A stretch of 64,000 nt of DNA from Mariaggregatimicrobium sp964498785 (GCA_964498785.1 CAZCJL010000019.1:7094-71093); one strand, 5' to 3'; positions 33,960-42,294 are shown, counted from the first letter of the stretch. Numbers and translations are program-made. Notes: generated by a model not told the origin, from the sequence alone.

Positions 33960-35056
33960 TGACAAACTTCATAACGGTGAGACAAGATATTGGGCTGGCT
34001 GCTAAAATACTTTCAGCCATCTGGTTACGAAAACCAGTTATTTTCAATATCCATGGTCTCCAAAATAAGCACAAATTTATACAAGAAATAATCAGTTTTA
34101 TACCTGATTATCGACAGCTTATTTTTTATGGCGAAGTGCCGCGTGTATTAGCGTTTAATAAATTTAGATTAAAAATATTGACGTTTGAAAAATCAGAGAT
34201 TACCAGAGAAAGTTTATATCAATGTTTCGCTGAAGAAAGTACGAGTACCCCTCCGTTGCAAATTGTTTATTTCGATGCAAATGAGACAGATGTTTCTGAA
34301 TTAACTAACAAATTAGAGAGGGGGTGGTTAACGTTTGTAAATGGTGGTTCCACTGTTTACAAACAATTAGCAGAGTCTGATCGTGTCATCTTCATTGATC
34401 TAAATAATGCTGAAGTACCGCAACAAAAAAGAAATCTTCTTTCCGATAGCGATTTGGAATACGAGATTTTTGAAAGAGCTGTTGACATTTCCGGCGGTGC
34501 GCTTTTAGCCTTGTTACAAAAAAAATTAAATGAGATTCGCTATATCGGACAGGCATTAATTTATGAAATTGAATCAGGGAAAAAGCTAAGTCAGACAGAA
34601 ATTCAGCAAGTGTTTGAAATTGATTCCCGAACTTTTATTAAAGCGTTAAATGTTTTAAAAGTTGAATCAGGAATTGATATTGCGCATTATATTCGTTTAA
34701 TTCCTGAAATCATCTCGATTATTCTGGACAAAATTCAAAAAATCGCTGGCGTGAATACTGTTGCATGCGTTTTAGATAATCAGCTACTCGGAATTAATAA
34801 AAGATCTGAATCTACCTTTTTCCCGTTGAACACATTTTTACCCTTTGTTAAATTTTATCAGCACATGATTTTAACATTCAATGAAGGGTATAATAAGAGA
34901 CTTAATATCGAGCTAACAGGAGGACGCTCGGTTCTGTTTTTTAAGGAAGATAATTTACCAAATTACAAGGAGTTGATTTTTATCCTTCTCATGGATAGTA
35001 ACTGCAACGTAATATTAACATTGAAAACTATTAAAACTATCTTCAAGGAGTTATAA
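33959..35056 (+). CDS. Unrecognised protein with a probable C-terminal roadblock-like domain
   Basis: 365 residues. The N-terminal ~170 residues have alternating strands and helices (PVIFNIHGL, RQLIFYGEVP, LQIVYFDANE, DRVIFIDLNN) like a Rossmann/P-loop fold, but I see no intact GxxxxGK(S/T). A helical middle follows (YIGQALIYEIESGKKLSQTEI), then IQKIAGVNTVACVLDNQLLGI, which parallels the 'I-PGV...DG' motif of the neighbours. GTG start overlapping the previous stop by one base; the next ATG directly abuts its stop. Strict coupling argues for a fixed-stoichiometry complex. No family is assigned. Confidence 0.8.
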   Translation: MTNFITVRQDIGLAAKILSAIWLRKPVIFNIHGLQNKHKFIQEIISFIPDYRQLIFYGEVPRVLAFNKFRLKILTFEKSEITRESLYQCFAEESTSTPPLQIVYFDANETDVSELTNKLERGWLTFVNGGSTVYKQLAESDRVIFIDLNNAEVPQQKRNLLSDSDLEYEIFERAVDISGGALLALLQKKLNEIRYIGQALIYEIESGKKLSQTEIQQVFEIDSRTFIKALNVLKVESGIDIAHYIRLIPEIISIILDKIQKIAGVNTVACVLDNQLLGINKRSESTFFPLNTFLPFVKFYQHMILTFNEGYNKRLNIELTGGRSVLFFKEDNLPNYKELIFILLMDSNCNVILTLKTIKTIFKEL

Positions 35057-35506
35057 ATGGTAAGTCAGATTAAAGATGTTCTTGATGATATCCTGGTGAA
35101 TGTCCCGGGGGTTGTTGGAGCAATACTTATTGATATTGATGGAATTCCAATCGCAATAAGTGGTCGATTCGAACTACCACCGGAAGAATTGGGCGCTTTT
35201 TTAGCTGCCTGTTTTTCGACCTATGTTCAGTTAGGTGGTGATCTGGGACAGGAGCTATCCACAATTATCACAGAATATAATGACCTGAAATTATATCAGT
35301 TAGGGATGCCTCGAGGCGGATTAATCATTGTCGCATCTAAAGAAGCGTATTTGGGGATGATTCGCCTGGAAGGTAAACGGGCTATTGAAAAACTTTCATC
35401 TGTGATGGAAGATTCTGCTGAAGGCAGAAAAAAATTAATGAATGAACATAAATTTAGAACACCAGACGACAAAGAAATTCAAGACATACTTTCAAAATTC
35501 ATATAA
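35057..35506 (+). CDS. Roadblock/LC7 domain protein
   Basis: 149 residues; roadblock core at ~5-120 (ILVNVPGVVGAILIDIDGIP, ELGAFLAACFSTYVQLGGDLG, LGMPRGGLIIVASKEAYLGMIRLEGK) plus a charged helical C-terminal extension. The ATG at 35057 is adjacent to the previous stop, and the site CAAGGAG lies inside the preceding gene. It is most similar in pattern to the last roadblock gene of the operon (36441), so they may be recent paralogues. Confidence 0.88.
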   Translation: MVSQIKDVLDDILVNVPGVVGAILIDIDGIPIAISGRFELPPEELGAFLAACFSTYVQLGGDLGQELSTIITEYNDLKLYQLGMPRGGLIIVASKEAYLGMIRLEGKRAIEKLSSVMEDSAEGRKKLMNEHKFRTPDDKEIQDILSKFI

Positions 35507-35516
35507 TGGTTAAAAT

Positions 35517-36083
35517 ATGCGAACGATAAACGGAAAAATACACTTCAAAGTTTTATATTTCGGAACTGCGTTAGCTGGAAAAACAACCAGCCTGAAATGG
35601 ATTTGTGAAAATGTGATACCAGCGAGTATGAAAAATACGGATACAATTCGAAGTGTGAATACTTCTTTTGGCCAGACAATGTTGTTTGATTTTATTCCGA
35701 TTAAAATTTCAGAAAATATTAATTTTCGTCTTTTTACAGCAACAGGACAAGATTATTACGCTGGTACGCGTAAACTGCTGTTTCAAGACATTGATGGCGT
35801 TTTCTTTGTTGTGGATTCTCAAAAAAAAGAACTTCAACATAACAAAGAATTTGTGGATGAGTTTAACAGACATCTGACTCATTTTAACTTACTTGAAAAG
35901 AATGTCACGGTGATTGTGCTTTACAATAAACAAGACCTCGAAGACATTTACTCAACGGATTATCTAAAAAAAGAATTAAAGTTAGAACACTACCCCGGTT
36001 ATCCCACTTGTGCATTAACCGGACAAAATTTAAAAGAATCATTCGCGGAAATGATTAAAAAATGCGTTCAAAAAATGGGATAA
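35517..36083 (+). CDS. mglA: MglA-type Ras-like small GTPase
   Basis: 188 residues. G1 is GTALAGKTT (residues ~16-24), then the MglA-specific FTATGQDYYAGTRKLLFQDIDGVFFVVDSQ region (motif in parts: ATGQ replaces the canonical D-x-x-G, as MglA's PGQ does), G4 YNKQDL and G5 CALTG. All nucleotide-binding motifs are intact, so it should bind and hydrolyse GTP. MglA switches cell polarity and motility in Myxococcus. Here it is embedded among several roadblock proteins, its presumed GAPs or scaffolds. The following gene starts 22 bp before its stop. Confidence 0.94.
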   Translation: MRTINGKIHFKVLYFGTALAGKTTSLKWICENVIPASMKNTDTIRSVNTSFGQTMLFDFIPIKISENINFRLFTATGQDYYAGTRKLLFQDIDGVFFVVDSQKKELQHNKEFVDEFNRHLTHFNLLEKNVTVIVLYNKQDLEDIYSTDYLKKELKLEHYPGYPTCALTGQNLKESFAEMIKKCVQKMG

Positions 36084-36448
36084 CAAAAAGCAATGGCAAA
36101 TATTCCGATATTTTGGAATTTTTAAATAAACAATTTAAGCTAAATGATGCTGTTATATTCAATGATGTCGGAGAGATATTAGCCCAAAAAAAGTCGCTTG
36201 ATAGCCGATTAACGCTTTCTATTCCTCTATTTTTAAAAACAGTAGATACAAGTCAGCTAAAAATAAAAATCGTGGAATTCTACGCTATCAATTTTTATAG
36301 TTCGCGACAAAAGATTATTTATTTATATCTTTTGAAATATCGATTATATGTTGCTTTACGTGGAGATCAGAACCTGAACCTGGGACTGCTACAATTATAT
36401 CTGCCAGAAATTACACAACGAATCGAAAAGTTGAGAGATAATGATTGA
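36062..36448 (+). CDS. Diverged roadblock-like protein
   Basis: 128 residues. The pattern ILEFLNKQFKLNDAVIFNDVGEILAQKK, followed by a Leu-rich helix and the FYAINFYSSRQKIIYLYLLKYRLYVAL strands (both shown in parts), copies the roadblock order of its neighbours but with poor conservation, so the assignment rests mostly on context. The start overlaps the GTPase gene by 22 bp, and its own stop overlaps the next start by 8 bp, the tightest coupling of the operon. Confidence 0.72.
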   Translation: MRSKNGITKSNGKYSDILEFLNKQFKLNDAVIFNDVGEILAQKKSLDSRLTLSIPLFLKTVDTSQLKIKIVEFYAINFYSSRQKIIYLYLLKYRLYVALRGDQNLNLGLLQLYLPEITQRIEKLRDND

Positions 36449-36809
36449 GACTGATCTGAATAAAATTATTAAACCGATTTTTAACGGACTACCCGGAGTA
36501 ATTGGAATTGTTCTTTTTAATTGTGATGGCAAACCGATTTATGTAAATGGTCGTATTGATATACCTGTTGACGAATTCGGTGCAAAGGTAGCCGTTTGCT
36601 TCGCTGCTGCTGAACAAGCAGGGCAATTATTTGATCGTAAATTATATGCCATCCTGTCAGAATTTAATAACTTGAAAATTTTCCAGATTAAAATTAGTCA
36701 GGACTATTTTCTCGCTATCATCTTTAAAATTAATAATGCATATCTTGGCGAAATCCGACGCAAAGTGGGGAAGGCTGTAAAAGATATTTGCAAATATTAC
36801 AAGGCGTAA
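36441..36809 (+). CDS. Roadblock/LC7 domain protein, last gene of the operon
   Basis: 122 residues, a complete roadblock fold: IFNGLPGVIGIVLFNCDGKP, VNGRIDIPVDEFGAKVAVCFAA and IKISQDYFLAIIFKINNAYLGEIRRK (in parts). Pattern and length agree with the 35057 gene. It is followed by a strong terminator, closing the transcript that starts at 32766. Confidence 0.88.
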   Translation: MIETDLNKIIKPIFNGLPGVIGIVLFNCDGKPIYVNGRIDIPVDEFGAKVAVCFAAAEQAGQLFDRKLYAILSEFNNLKIFQIKISQDYFLAIIFKINNAYLGEIRRKVGKAVKDICKYYKA

Positions 36810-36854
36810 GCTTTTTTTCATTCCTTCATCATTATAATTTCACCTACAATCCAC

Positions 36855-36900
36855 GACTGCATTGTGGTATGATTTTATGCCATGATGCAGTCTTTTTTTT
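36855..36900 (+). terminator. Strong Rho-independent terminator closing the roadblock/GTPase operon
   Basis: A 16-bp stem, GACTGCATTGTGGTAT (36855-36870) with ATGCCATGATGCAGTC (36877-36892), two weak positions, followed by eight T. Confidence 0.92.
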
Positions 36901-37026
36901 ATTATCCTCCAAAAATAAAACTTTATGCATCTCAAAATAGTCTCATTAATGTAAGCAAAAATTTATTACAGGATTTCGTAATCAGAATAGATTGAAGTGC
37001 CATTAAAGAGAAAGAGTTAATCGCAG

Positions 37027-37608
37027 ATGACAGACGCTCAATTAATCGAAAAATTTTTGTCCGGAGATATTTCGAGCTTCAATACACTTGTCTGGCGATG
37101 GGAAAAACCGATATTTAATTTTGTTTATCGATTTCTCGGAGACGCCGAAACTTCTAAAGACATTACTCAAAAGGTATTTATTCGATTATATAAAAATTTA
37201 AGCAAGCTGAAGGATCAAACCAAATTCTCGAGCTGGATATATCAAATCGCCGCCAATTTGTGTAGAGATGAATTAAAAAGTTTAAAACGAAAAAGAACTC
37301 TTTCCATAGAAAGCATTAATGAGGCACATAATGATTTAATCGAAGATTTAAATTATCAACCGGATGAGGAAGTGAATCAATTGCAATTACGATCACTTAT
37401 TAATGACGCATTACAATCCATACCAGAGGAGCAGCGAATCGTTATTATTATGAAAGAATATCAGGGATTAAAATTTATAGAAATCGCAGAAGCATTGGGT
37501 GAACCGTTGAACACGGTGAAGTCGCGCATGTATTACGGACTCAATGCACTACGAAAAGTATTTAAACGCTGGAATATAAACCAGGAGGCGCTTAGATATG
37601 AAATGTGA
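37027..37608 (+). CDS. ECF RNA polymerase sigma factor
   Basis: 193 residues. Region 2 (~10-80): FVYRFLGDAETSKDITQKVFIRLYKNL and WIYQIAANLCRDELKS (partly shown). Region 4 (~125-180): INDALQSIPEEQRIVIIM and the HTH IAEALGEPLNTVKSRMYYGLNALRK. It directs RNA polymerase to envelope-stress-type promoters. The gene ends within the start of the anti-sigma gene (11-bp overlap), the usual arrangement for partner synthesis in balance. Confidence 0.95.
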   Translation: MTDAQLIEKFLSGDISSFNTLVWRWEKPIFNFVYRFLGDAETSKDITQKVFIRLYKNLSKLKDQTKFSSWIYQIAANLCRDELKSLKRKRTLSIESINEAHNDLIEDLNYQPDEEVNQLQLRSLINDALQSIPEEQRIVIIMKEYQGLKFIEIAEALGEPLNTVKSRMYYGLNALRKVFKRWNINQEALRYEM

Positions 37609-38281
37609 TGATGTTAAATTATTATTGATGGATTTATTATATAATGAGATTTCTGAAGAAAATGAAGCAATATTACAAAATCACCTGTCTGATTGCGTCT
37701 CATGTCGTGAGGAATTTGAATCGCTTAAAAATACATCTGGCATTTTACAGAAATGGGAAGAGATCGACCCGAAATTAAATCTTGTTTTTGTGAGCGACAA
37801 AAAATCCATTATCGACGGGTTGAAAGATAAATTTTCATTCGCTCCTAAAAAACTTGCCTATGGTTTTGCTCTCGGATTCGTCACAATAATCGTGTTGTTC
37901 TCACTCGCGAACACAGAAATATCATATAAAGACGGTGATTTTACATTGAAAATGGGTATTTTCAAAAATACGACAGAGCAGCCTCAATTGTCCGCAGAAA
38001 TCCAACAGGCGCTAATGGCTCAGGTTCGAGAACAGAACGCGCAATTAATGAATCAATTCATTCAACAAAGCGAACAGCGGCAGCAGCAGGAATTGGCAGC
38101 AACTCTCGCGAAATTTTCTCGGGAGTTTAATTATCAACGGACGAATGATCTTAAATTGGTGGGCGCCGGCCTGAATGAAATCGAACAAAAACTATATTTG
38201 CAATTGGAAAAACAGACAAATGATCGATTTAACAATTTAATCCGATATATTAATCAAAATCAGGAAATGAATCGAAAATAG
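37598..38281 (+). CDS. Anti-sigma factor with zinc-binding (zf-HC2) domain
   Basis: 227 residues. N-terminal zinc anti-sigma domain: Cys3, His29, Cys33 and Cys36 in NHLSDCVSC. One transmembrane helix at ~90-110 (LAYGFALGFVTIIVLFSLA). A periplasmic Gln/Glu/Arg-rich helical tail (~130-227) is likely a coiled coil. It should hold the ECF factor at the membrane until an envelope signal. AAACCAGGAGGCGCTTAG is the ribosome site inside the sigma gene. Confidence 0.9.
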   Translation: MKCDDVKLLLMDLLYNEISEENEAILQNHLSDCVSCREEFESLKNTSGILQKWEEIDPKLNLVFVSDKKSIIDGLKDKFSFAPKKLAYGFALGFVTIIVLFSLANTEISYKDGDFTLKMGIFKNTTEQPQLSAEIQQALMAQVREQNAQLMNQFIQQSEQRQQQELAATLAKFSREFNYQRTNDLKLVGAGLNEIEQKLYLQLEKQTNDRFNNLIRYINQNQEMNRK

Positions 38282-38303
38282 TTTAACCTGGTGGAGTACC
38301 GGA

Positions 38304-39434
38304 ATGAAAGTAAAATTAGTATTATTCGTGGTATTTCTTAATATCTCAGTGATGTTATTTGCTCAGGAAAAGCCTGGCAATATCCAGGATGATATTGAGA
38401 TTATGGAAACCATACTTGATAAATTATTCGATAAACAAGAACGTTCACTCCGCTTTATAACTAGCGGAACCAGCGGTTTTTATCTCGATGGGTATGGCAT
38501 TTTATTTAAAGTTCCTTATTCGCTGAGTCAAAAATTATACTATGTAAGTCCCGCTCCGAACGCTCGAAAATTTATTGATGACTTTATTTTTTCCGGGCAG
38601 GGGCATGCGGTTTCGACATCTAATAAAGAAGCGGAGAAAAGAGATATCGATTTTGAAAAAACGATGGTTGAGGAAATTTCCCGGGTAAAAGATATTTCAG
38701 CGAGATTCCTGGGAGATTATATATCCGCGATAAATTACATGGAACCAAACTATTGGATAACTGTTATTGTGGATTTTAATGGGGCTCCATTTAGCTTTGA
38801 CAAGTTTTTACCGGAAAAATCCATTCGACAGGTGATCGGAAAAGTGCAGCGAAAAAGCATTATCGATTATCATAAAGGCAAAATTGATTTTGAAAAATTA
38901 AAAAAGCAAATTCAATTTGTATCAAAATATGATAATGATACTGAGATGGATGGCGATGTTGAAATATTTGCAGACATTATCAGTTCTTATGTTGAAAAGA
39001 GTAACAAAGAAAATGAATTGCACGTTATCAATGCTGTGAAGGGATTTTATCTGGATGGTTACGGAGCCATCTTCTTTATGAACGTAAATCTACAACCGAA
39101 TTATATTAATATTATCACGCACGGAGATCATAAAAGCCAGTTTTCCGTACAAGCATACTCTTCTTTTGGAGATAGAGATACTATCGATTTTGATGAAAAA
39201 TTAAATATCCTCCAAAATCGTATCATTTCTCTTTATGCGCGATTCGGGCATACGCTAAAAAAATTGCAGCCAAAGGATTGGCTGGAAGTTGCTGTTAATT
39301 TGAACACCATTCGTATAAATAATGGATATTCAAAAGTAATTTACAGGATTCAGAAAGAAGATATTGACCGTTTAAATAGTCAAAAAATCAAGATGACTGA
39401 ATTTAAAAAACAATTGAGTGTAGCGAAATATTAA
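38304..39434 (+). CDS. Secreted protein with two tandem homologous domains
   Basis: 376 residues with a signal peptide (LVLFVVFLNISVMLFAQ). The two halves share the strand-turn signature GFYLDGYG: GFYLDGYGILFKVPYSL near residue 56 and GFYLDGYGAIFFMNVNL near 248. Each is followed by a helical region ending 'P-x-x-W-(I/L)-x-V-(I/A)-V' (EPNYWITVIVDF; QPKDWLEVAVNL). This is an internal duplication of ~190 residues; the domain family is unknown to me. It lies 22 bp after the anti-sigma factor and is presumably co-expressed with that ECF system as a periplasmic sensor or effector. Confidence 0.78.
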   Translation: MKVKLVLFVVFLNISVMLFAQEKPGNIQDDIEIMETILDKLFDKQERSLRFITSGTSGFYLDGYGILFKVPYSLSQKLYYVSPAPNARKFIDDFIFSGQGHAVSTSNKEAEKRDIDFEKTMVEEISRVKDISARFLGDYISAINYMEPNYWITVIVDFNGAPFSFDKFLPEKSIRQVIGKVQRKSIIDYHKGKIDFEKLKKQIQFVSKYDNDTEMDGDVEIFADIISSYVEKSNKENELHVINAVKGFYLDGYGAIFFMNVNLQPNYINIITHGDHKSQFSVQAYSSFGDRDTIDFDEKLNILQNRIISLYARFGHTLKKLQPKDWLEVAVNLNTIRINNGYSKVIYRIQKEDIDRLNSQKIKMTEFKKQLSVAKY

Positions 39435-39440
39435 TGGAGG

Positions 39441-39881
39441 TTATTTATCGCCAGGAAATTTTAATGACTTTCCAATAGTTTCAGCCCTGTCCATTAATCG
39501 AGAAGCAGCATGTTTTATATTCCAATAGCTTTTTACGTAATTGTAGATAAGAATTTTTAGCTCTGTATCTTTTTTTAATTCTTCCACAATTTCATCAATT
39601 TTCGTGTCCATGTCCCGAACTCGATGCTGTGTATTGTCTTCTTTTTCTTCATAACCAAGTGGTGTAAGAAATATATTGCCGCGCCCTGTAAGAAGCCAAT
39701 TGAGATTAACGTTATAAAGCTCTAACAATTTTGTTAAATTTTCCCATGTCGGAACACTTTCTCCGCGCTCGTATTTACTTACATGCTGATATTGAATCCC
39801 CAGACTCTCCCCCATTTCTGCCTGACTTAAATTTTTTACCTCACGAATATACCGTAATCGACGACCGATTTCTTTTTTCAT
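39441..39881 (-). CDS. XRE-family helix-turn-helix regulator
   Basis: 146 residues. The HTH lies at ~8-62 (IREVKNLSQAEMGESLGIQYQHVSKYERGESVPTWENL, seen in parts), the C1/Cro pattern with a WLLTGRGNIF end like phage-type repressors. The remaining 80 residues form a helical, charged C-domain, possibly for dimerisation. It is convergent with the secreted protein gene (6 bp apart) and divergent from the small protein at 40031. A perfect AT-palindrome in that promoter is its likely operator. Confidence 0.9.
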   Translation of the reverse strand: MKKEIGRRLRYIREVKNLSQAEMGESLGIQYQHVSKYERGESVPTWENLTKLLELYNVNLNWLLTGRGNIFLTPLGYEEKEDNTQHRVRDMDTKIDEIVEELKKDTELKILIYNYVKSYWNIKHAASRLMDRAETIGKSLKFPGDK

Positions 39882-39915
39882 ATTAGCAATAATATGTTAG
39901 TAAATAAAAAAATGC

Positions 39916-39944
39916 TTGACAAATTAATATTAATTTATTATATT
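39916..39944 (+). promoter_or_regulatory. Promoter with embedded palindrome (XRE operator candidate)
   Basis: TTGACA (39916-39921), 17-bp spacer, TATATT (39939-39944). The spacer begins with AATTAATATTAATT, a perfect 14-bp palindrome (39922-39935). A repressor bound here would block the plus-strand gene. Confidence 0.6.
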
Positions 39945-40030
39945 GAAACAAAAATGAAAATGAATTTTTTGTAACTATAAAATAATAATCATTTTTTTCT
40001 ATATTGTCAACAAAAAAAACAGGAGGATGA

Positions 40031-40366
40031 ATGGAATTAGAATTGGTGGCAAAAATCGCACGTGTCAATCGAATTTTATTTGTCGTCCGACAGAACATGA
40101 CCCTTATTCAAAAATATTTTTATTGCCGATTAGAACGAGAAAATTATTTAATTGTTCGTTATTTTCCGATTACCCATTATGATTTCCCGGAGGGCACAAT
40201 GGAAAAAACCGTTATTGACAAGCTCAATGAGGTTGCCCGATTGCTTATTTTAGCTCAGGATAATGTGGAGTATGTTCAAAAGTATTTTATCTCTGAGTTA
40301 AAAAAAGAAGGGCGATTGCCGGGAACAGAAGATCGCTCCTCTGAAAATCAACCACAATCCGAATAA
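40031..40366 (+). CDS. Small protein with tandem duplicated helical motif
   Basis: 111 residues, all-helical and charged, with no signal or membrane segment. Two similar units are visible: VAKIARVNRILFVVRQNMTLIQKYFYCRLERE (~6-37) and IDKLNEVARLLILAQDNVEYVQKYFISELKKE (~61-93), described here in parts; both share L/VxxLIx(A/R)QxNxxxxQKYFxxxLxxE. AGGAGGATGA precedes the ATG. Met57 also has a GGAGG site 7 bp ahead, so a second, shorter product (55 residues) containing only the second unit is possible. Function unknown; it may be a target or partner of the divergent XRE regulator. Confidence 0.72.
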   Translation: MELELVAKIARVNRILFVVRQNMTLIQKYFYCRLERENYLIVRYFPITHYDFPEGTMEKTVIDKLNEVARLLILAQDNVEYVQKYFISELKKEGRLPGTEDRSSENQPQSE

Positions 40367-40474
40367 TGCCGCGATGTTTTTTTTGCGAAAGTAGCCAATT
40401 CTTTTCGTGGTGACATCTCAACTCAGAGGGGTGTGTCGTTTTTATGTAAAGGAGAATGATATTGCGGGAAAATT

Positions 40475-40516
40475 AAAATCCCTCCTGACGTAATTCGCGT
40501 CGGAGGGATTTTTTAT
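40475..40516. terminator. Bidirectional terminator between convergent genes
   Basis: AAAATCCCTCCTGACG (40475-40490) pairs with CGTCGGAGGGATTTT (40498-40512) with a single bulged T; T-tracts on both strands. It serves the small protein gene and the TRAP permease gene. Confidence 0.9.
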
Positions 40517-40522
40517 GTCGTT

Positions 40523-41797
40523 CTATCCAAATAAGCGAACTAACCATAAGCTCAGATCCGGGACATAAGTAATAATAAGCAAGGCAATTACCAGAATTAG
40601 CAAAAAAGGTAATGCCGCAGTGTAAAGCTTAACAACCGGTTTGTTGAAACGAAAGCTCGATATAAACAGATTGAGACCAACCGGCGGTGTTGAATATCCA
40701 ATTTCGAGATTCGTCAAAAAAATGACCCCCAAATGAATGGGGTCGACGCCGAATTCCTTTGCAATGGGTACAATAAGCGGCACGACAACTATTATTGCTG
40801 AAAAAACATCCATTAAACATCCCACAATGAGTAGAAATATATTTAACATAATCAGGAATACAATTTTGCTGGTAATATAGGTTTTCATGAAATCCAAAAT
40901 TTGCATGGGTATTTGCTCATCGATCAGGTAGTTGGTTAAACCCATTGCAGTACCTAATATCACCAGTATCCCGCCGACTAACAGCATACTTTCTTTCATT
41001 ATTTTCGGGACATCTTTAAATAGATGTATGTCTTTGTAGATAAAAACTTCGATGACGAGCACATAAAAAGCAGTGACTGCGGCGGCTTCCGTTGCTGTGA
41101 AAATTCCCATATAAATACCACCAACAATGATAAGCGGCAAAGGGATTTCCCAGATTGCTTCTTTTGTGGCTTTTAACAAATTCGAAAAATTGAAAGCAGT
41201 ACGCGGCACATTTGCTGTAATTCCCTGCCGCGCGCTAAAAACAGACAACAGGATTATCAGAATAACACCCGGGATAATTCCAGCTAAAAATAATTGATCA
41301 ATACGAATGTTTGCTACTAATCCGTATAGAATAATTGGCAGGCTTGGCGGAAAGAGTAATCCCAAACTACCGGATGATGTTAGCAAACCCAGGGAAAATT
41401 TTTCCGGGTAGCCATCTTTTCTGAGAATCGGATATAGCAGGCCTCCCAGTGCGACAATAGTAACTCCCGATGCCCCGGTAAATGCCGTAAAAAATGCGCA
41501 AGTCACCAGCGACACGATGGCCAGTCCACCGGGCATCGAACCGAACAGAGCATTTGCAAGGTTAACAAGCCTTTTGGGAGAATTGCTTTCAGCCAATAAA
41601 TAGCCGGCAAAAGTGAACAATGGGATCGCTAATAAAGTAGGAGCGTTGGCGATGCGGTACATCTCCACAATGACTGCCATTGTGCTAATTCCGTGTGAAT
41701 GAAAACTCAATAATGCAATTGAGCCCAAAATGATAAACAACGGCGTGCCAAATAGCGCAAGCGCGATCAATGCAATCCCAATCAGAATTATTGTCAT
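40523..41797 (-). CDS. dctM: TRAP transporter, large (DctM) permease
   Basis: 424 residues, 12 or so membrane helices, with DctM landmarks FAGYLLAESNSPKRLVNLA, AFFTAFTGASGVTIVALGGLLYPIL, LLTSSGSLGLLFPPSLPIILYG, FSAIIVVVPLIVPIAKEFGVDPIHLGVIF and IGYSTPPVGLNLFI (in parts). It performs ion-coupled uptake, usually of C4-dicarboxylates or other organic acids, with the small subunit. The start overlaps the end of the DctQ gene by 4 bp (ATGA). No DctP solute-binding protein is next to it in this window. Confidence 0.94.
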   Translation of the reverse strand: MTIILIGIALIALALFGTPLFIILGSIALLSFHSHGISTMAVIVEMYRIANAPTLLAIPLFTFAGYLLAESNSPKRLVNLANALFGSMPGGLAIVSLVTCAFFTAFTGASGVTIVALGGLLYPILRKDGYPEKFSLGLLTSSGSLGLLFPPSLPIILYGLVANIRIDQLFLAGIIPGVILIILLSVFSARQGITANVPRTAFNFSNLLKATKEAIWEIPLPLIIVGGIYMGIFTATEAAAVTAFYVLVIEVFIYKDIHLFKDVPKIMKESMLLVGGILVILGTAMGLTNYLIDEQIPMQILDFMKTYITSKIVFLIMLNIFLLIVGCLMDVFSAIIVVVPLIVPIAKEFGVDPIHLGVIFLTNLEIGYSTPPVGLNLFISSFRFNKPVVKLYTAALPFLLILVIALLIITYVPDLSLWLVRLFG

Positions 41798-42294
41798 GCT
41801 GGCATCTCCTTCCCGGTTGTTAGCGTATAAATGTTTTCAATGGATCGCATGAAAAAGCGGAACATCATAATTCCAAAACCAATCGCAATAATCAGTTGTG
41901 CCGCCCAGGTGGGAATGCCGGGGGAAATATTTCCGCCCATCTCTGCTTCCATTTTGATAAAATTTATCGCTGCATGCATCAAAAAGAAACTTACAAATGC
42001 GGCAAACAGGTTGATTATTACCTGACTGATTTGTTTCCCTTTTTCCGGAAGTATTTTGCTAAGCACATCGATGTTGATATGTTTGCCTTCGCGGGTTGCA
42101 AGGGAGGCGCCGATAAATCCAATCCAGAGAACGAGGTGGCGCAGGAAAACATCTCCCCCAAATATTGAGGTGGAAAAAAAGTTACGGAGAATAACCTGCA
42201 AAAAGGCCAGTAAAATCATTGTTGACAATATTAAAACGATAAAAATGGTTTCAATGTGGGAGATGAGCTTATCCAAGAATTTGAGTACCTTCAA
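41794..42294 (-). CDS. dctQ: TRAP transporter, small (DctQ) permease
   Basis: 166 residues with four transmembrane helices: IETIFIVLILSTMILLAFLQVILRNFF, the DctQ signature WIGFIGASLATREGKHINIDVLSK, LFAAFVSFFLMHAA and AQLIIAIGFGIMMFRFFMRSIE (all shown partly). The preferred start is TTG at 42294, 9 bp after GGAGA. Pairs with the downstream DctM. Confidence 0.9.
   Translation of the reverse strand: MKVLKFLDKLISHIETIFIVLILSTMILLAFLQVILRNFFSTSIFGGDVFLRHLVLWIGFIGASLATREGKHINIDVLSKILPEKGKQISQVIINLFAAFVSFFLMHAAINFIKMEAEMGGNISPGIPTWAAQLIIAIGFGIMMFRFFMRSIENIYTLTTGKEMPA

Noticed and set aside
30443..36809. A chemosensory (Che/Frz) cluster around the GTPase
   Set aside because: No methyl-accepting protein, CheA, CheW or CheB/R is present; only the NtrC regulator and the roadblock/GTPase genes are visible.
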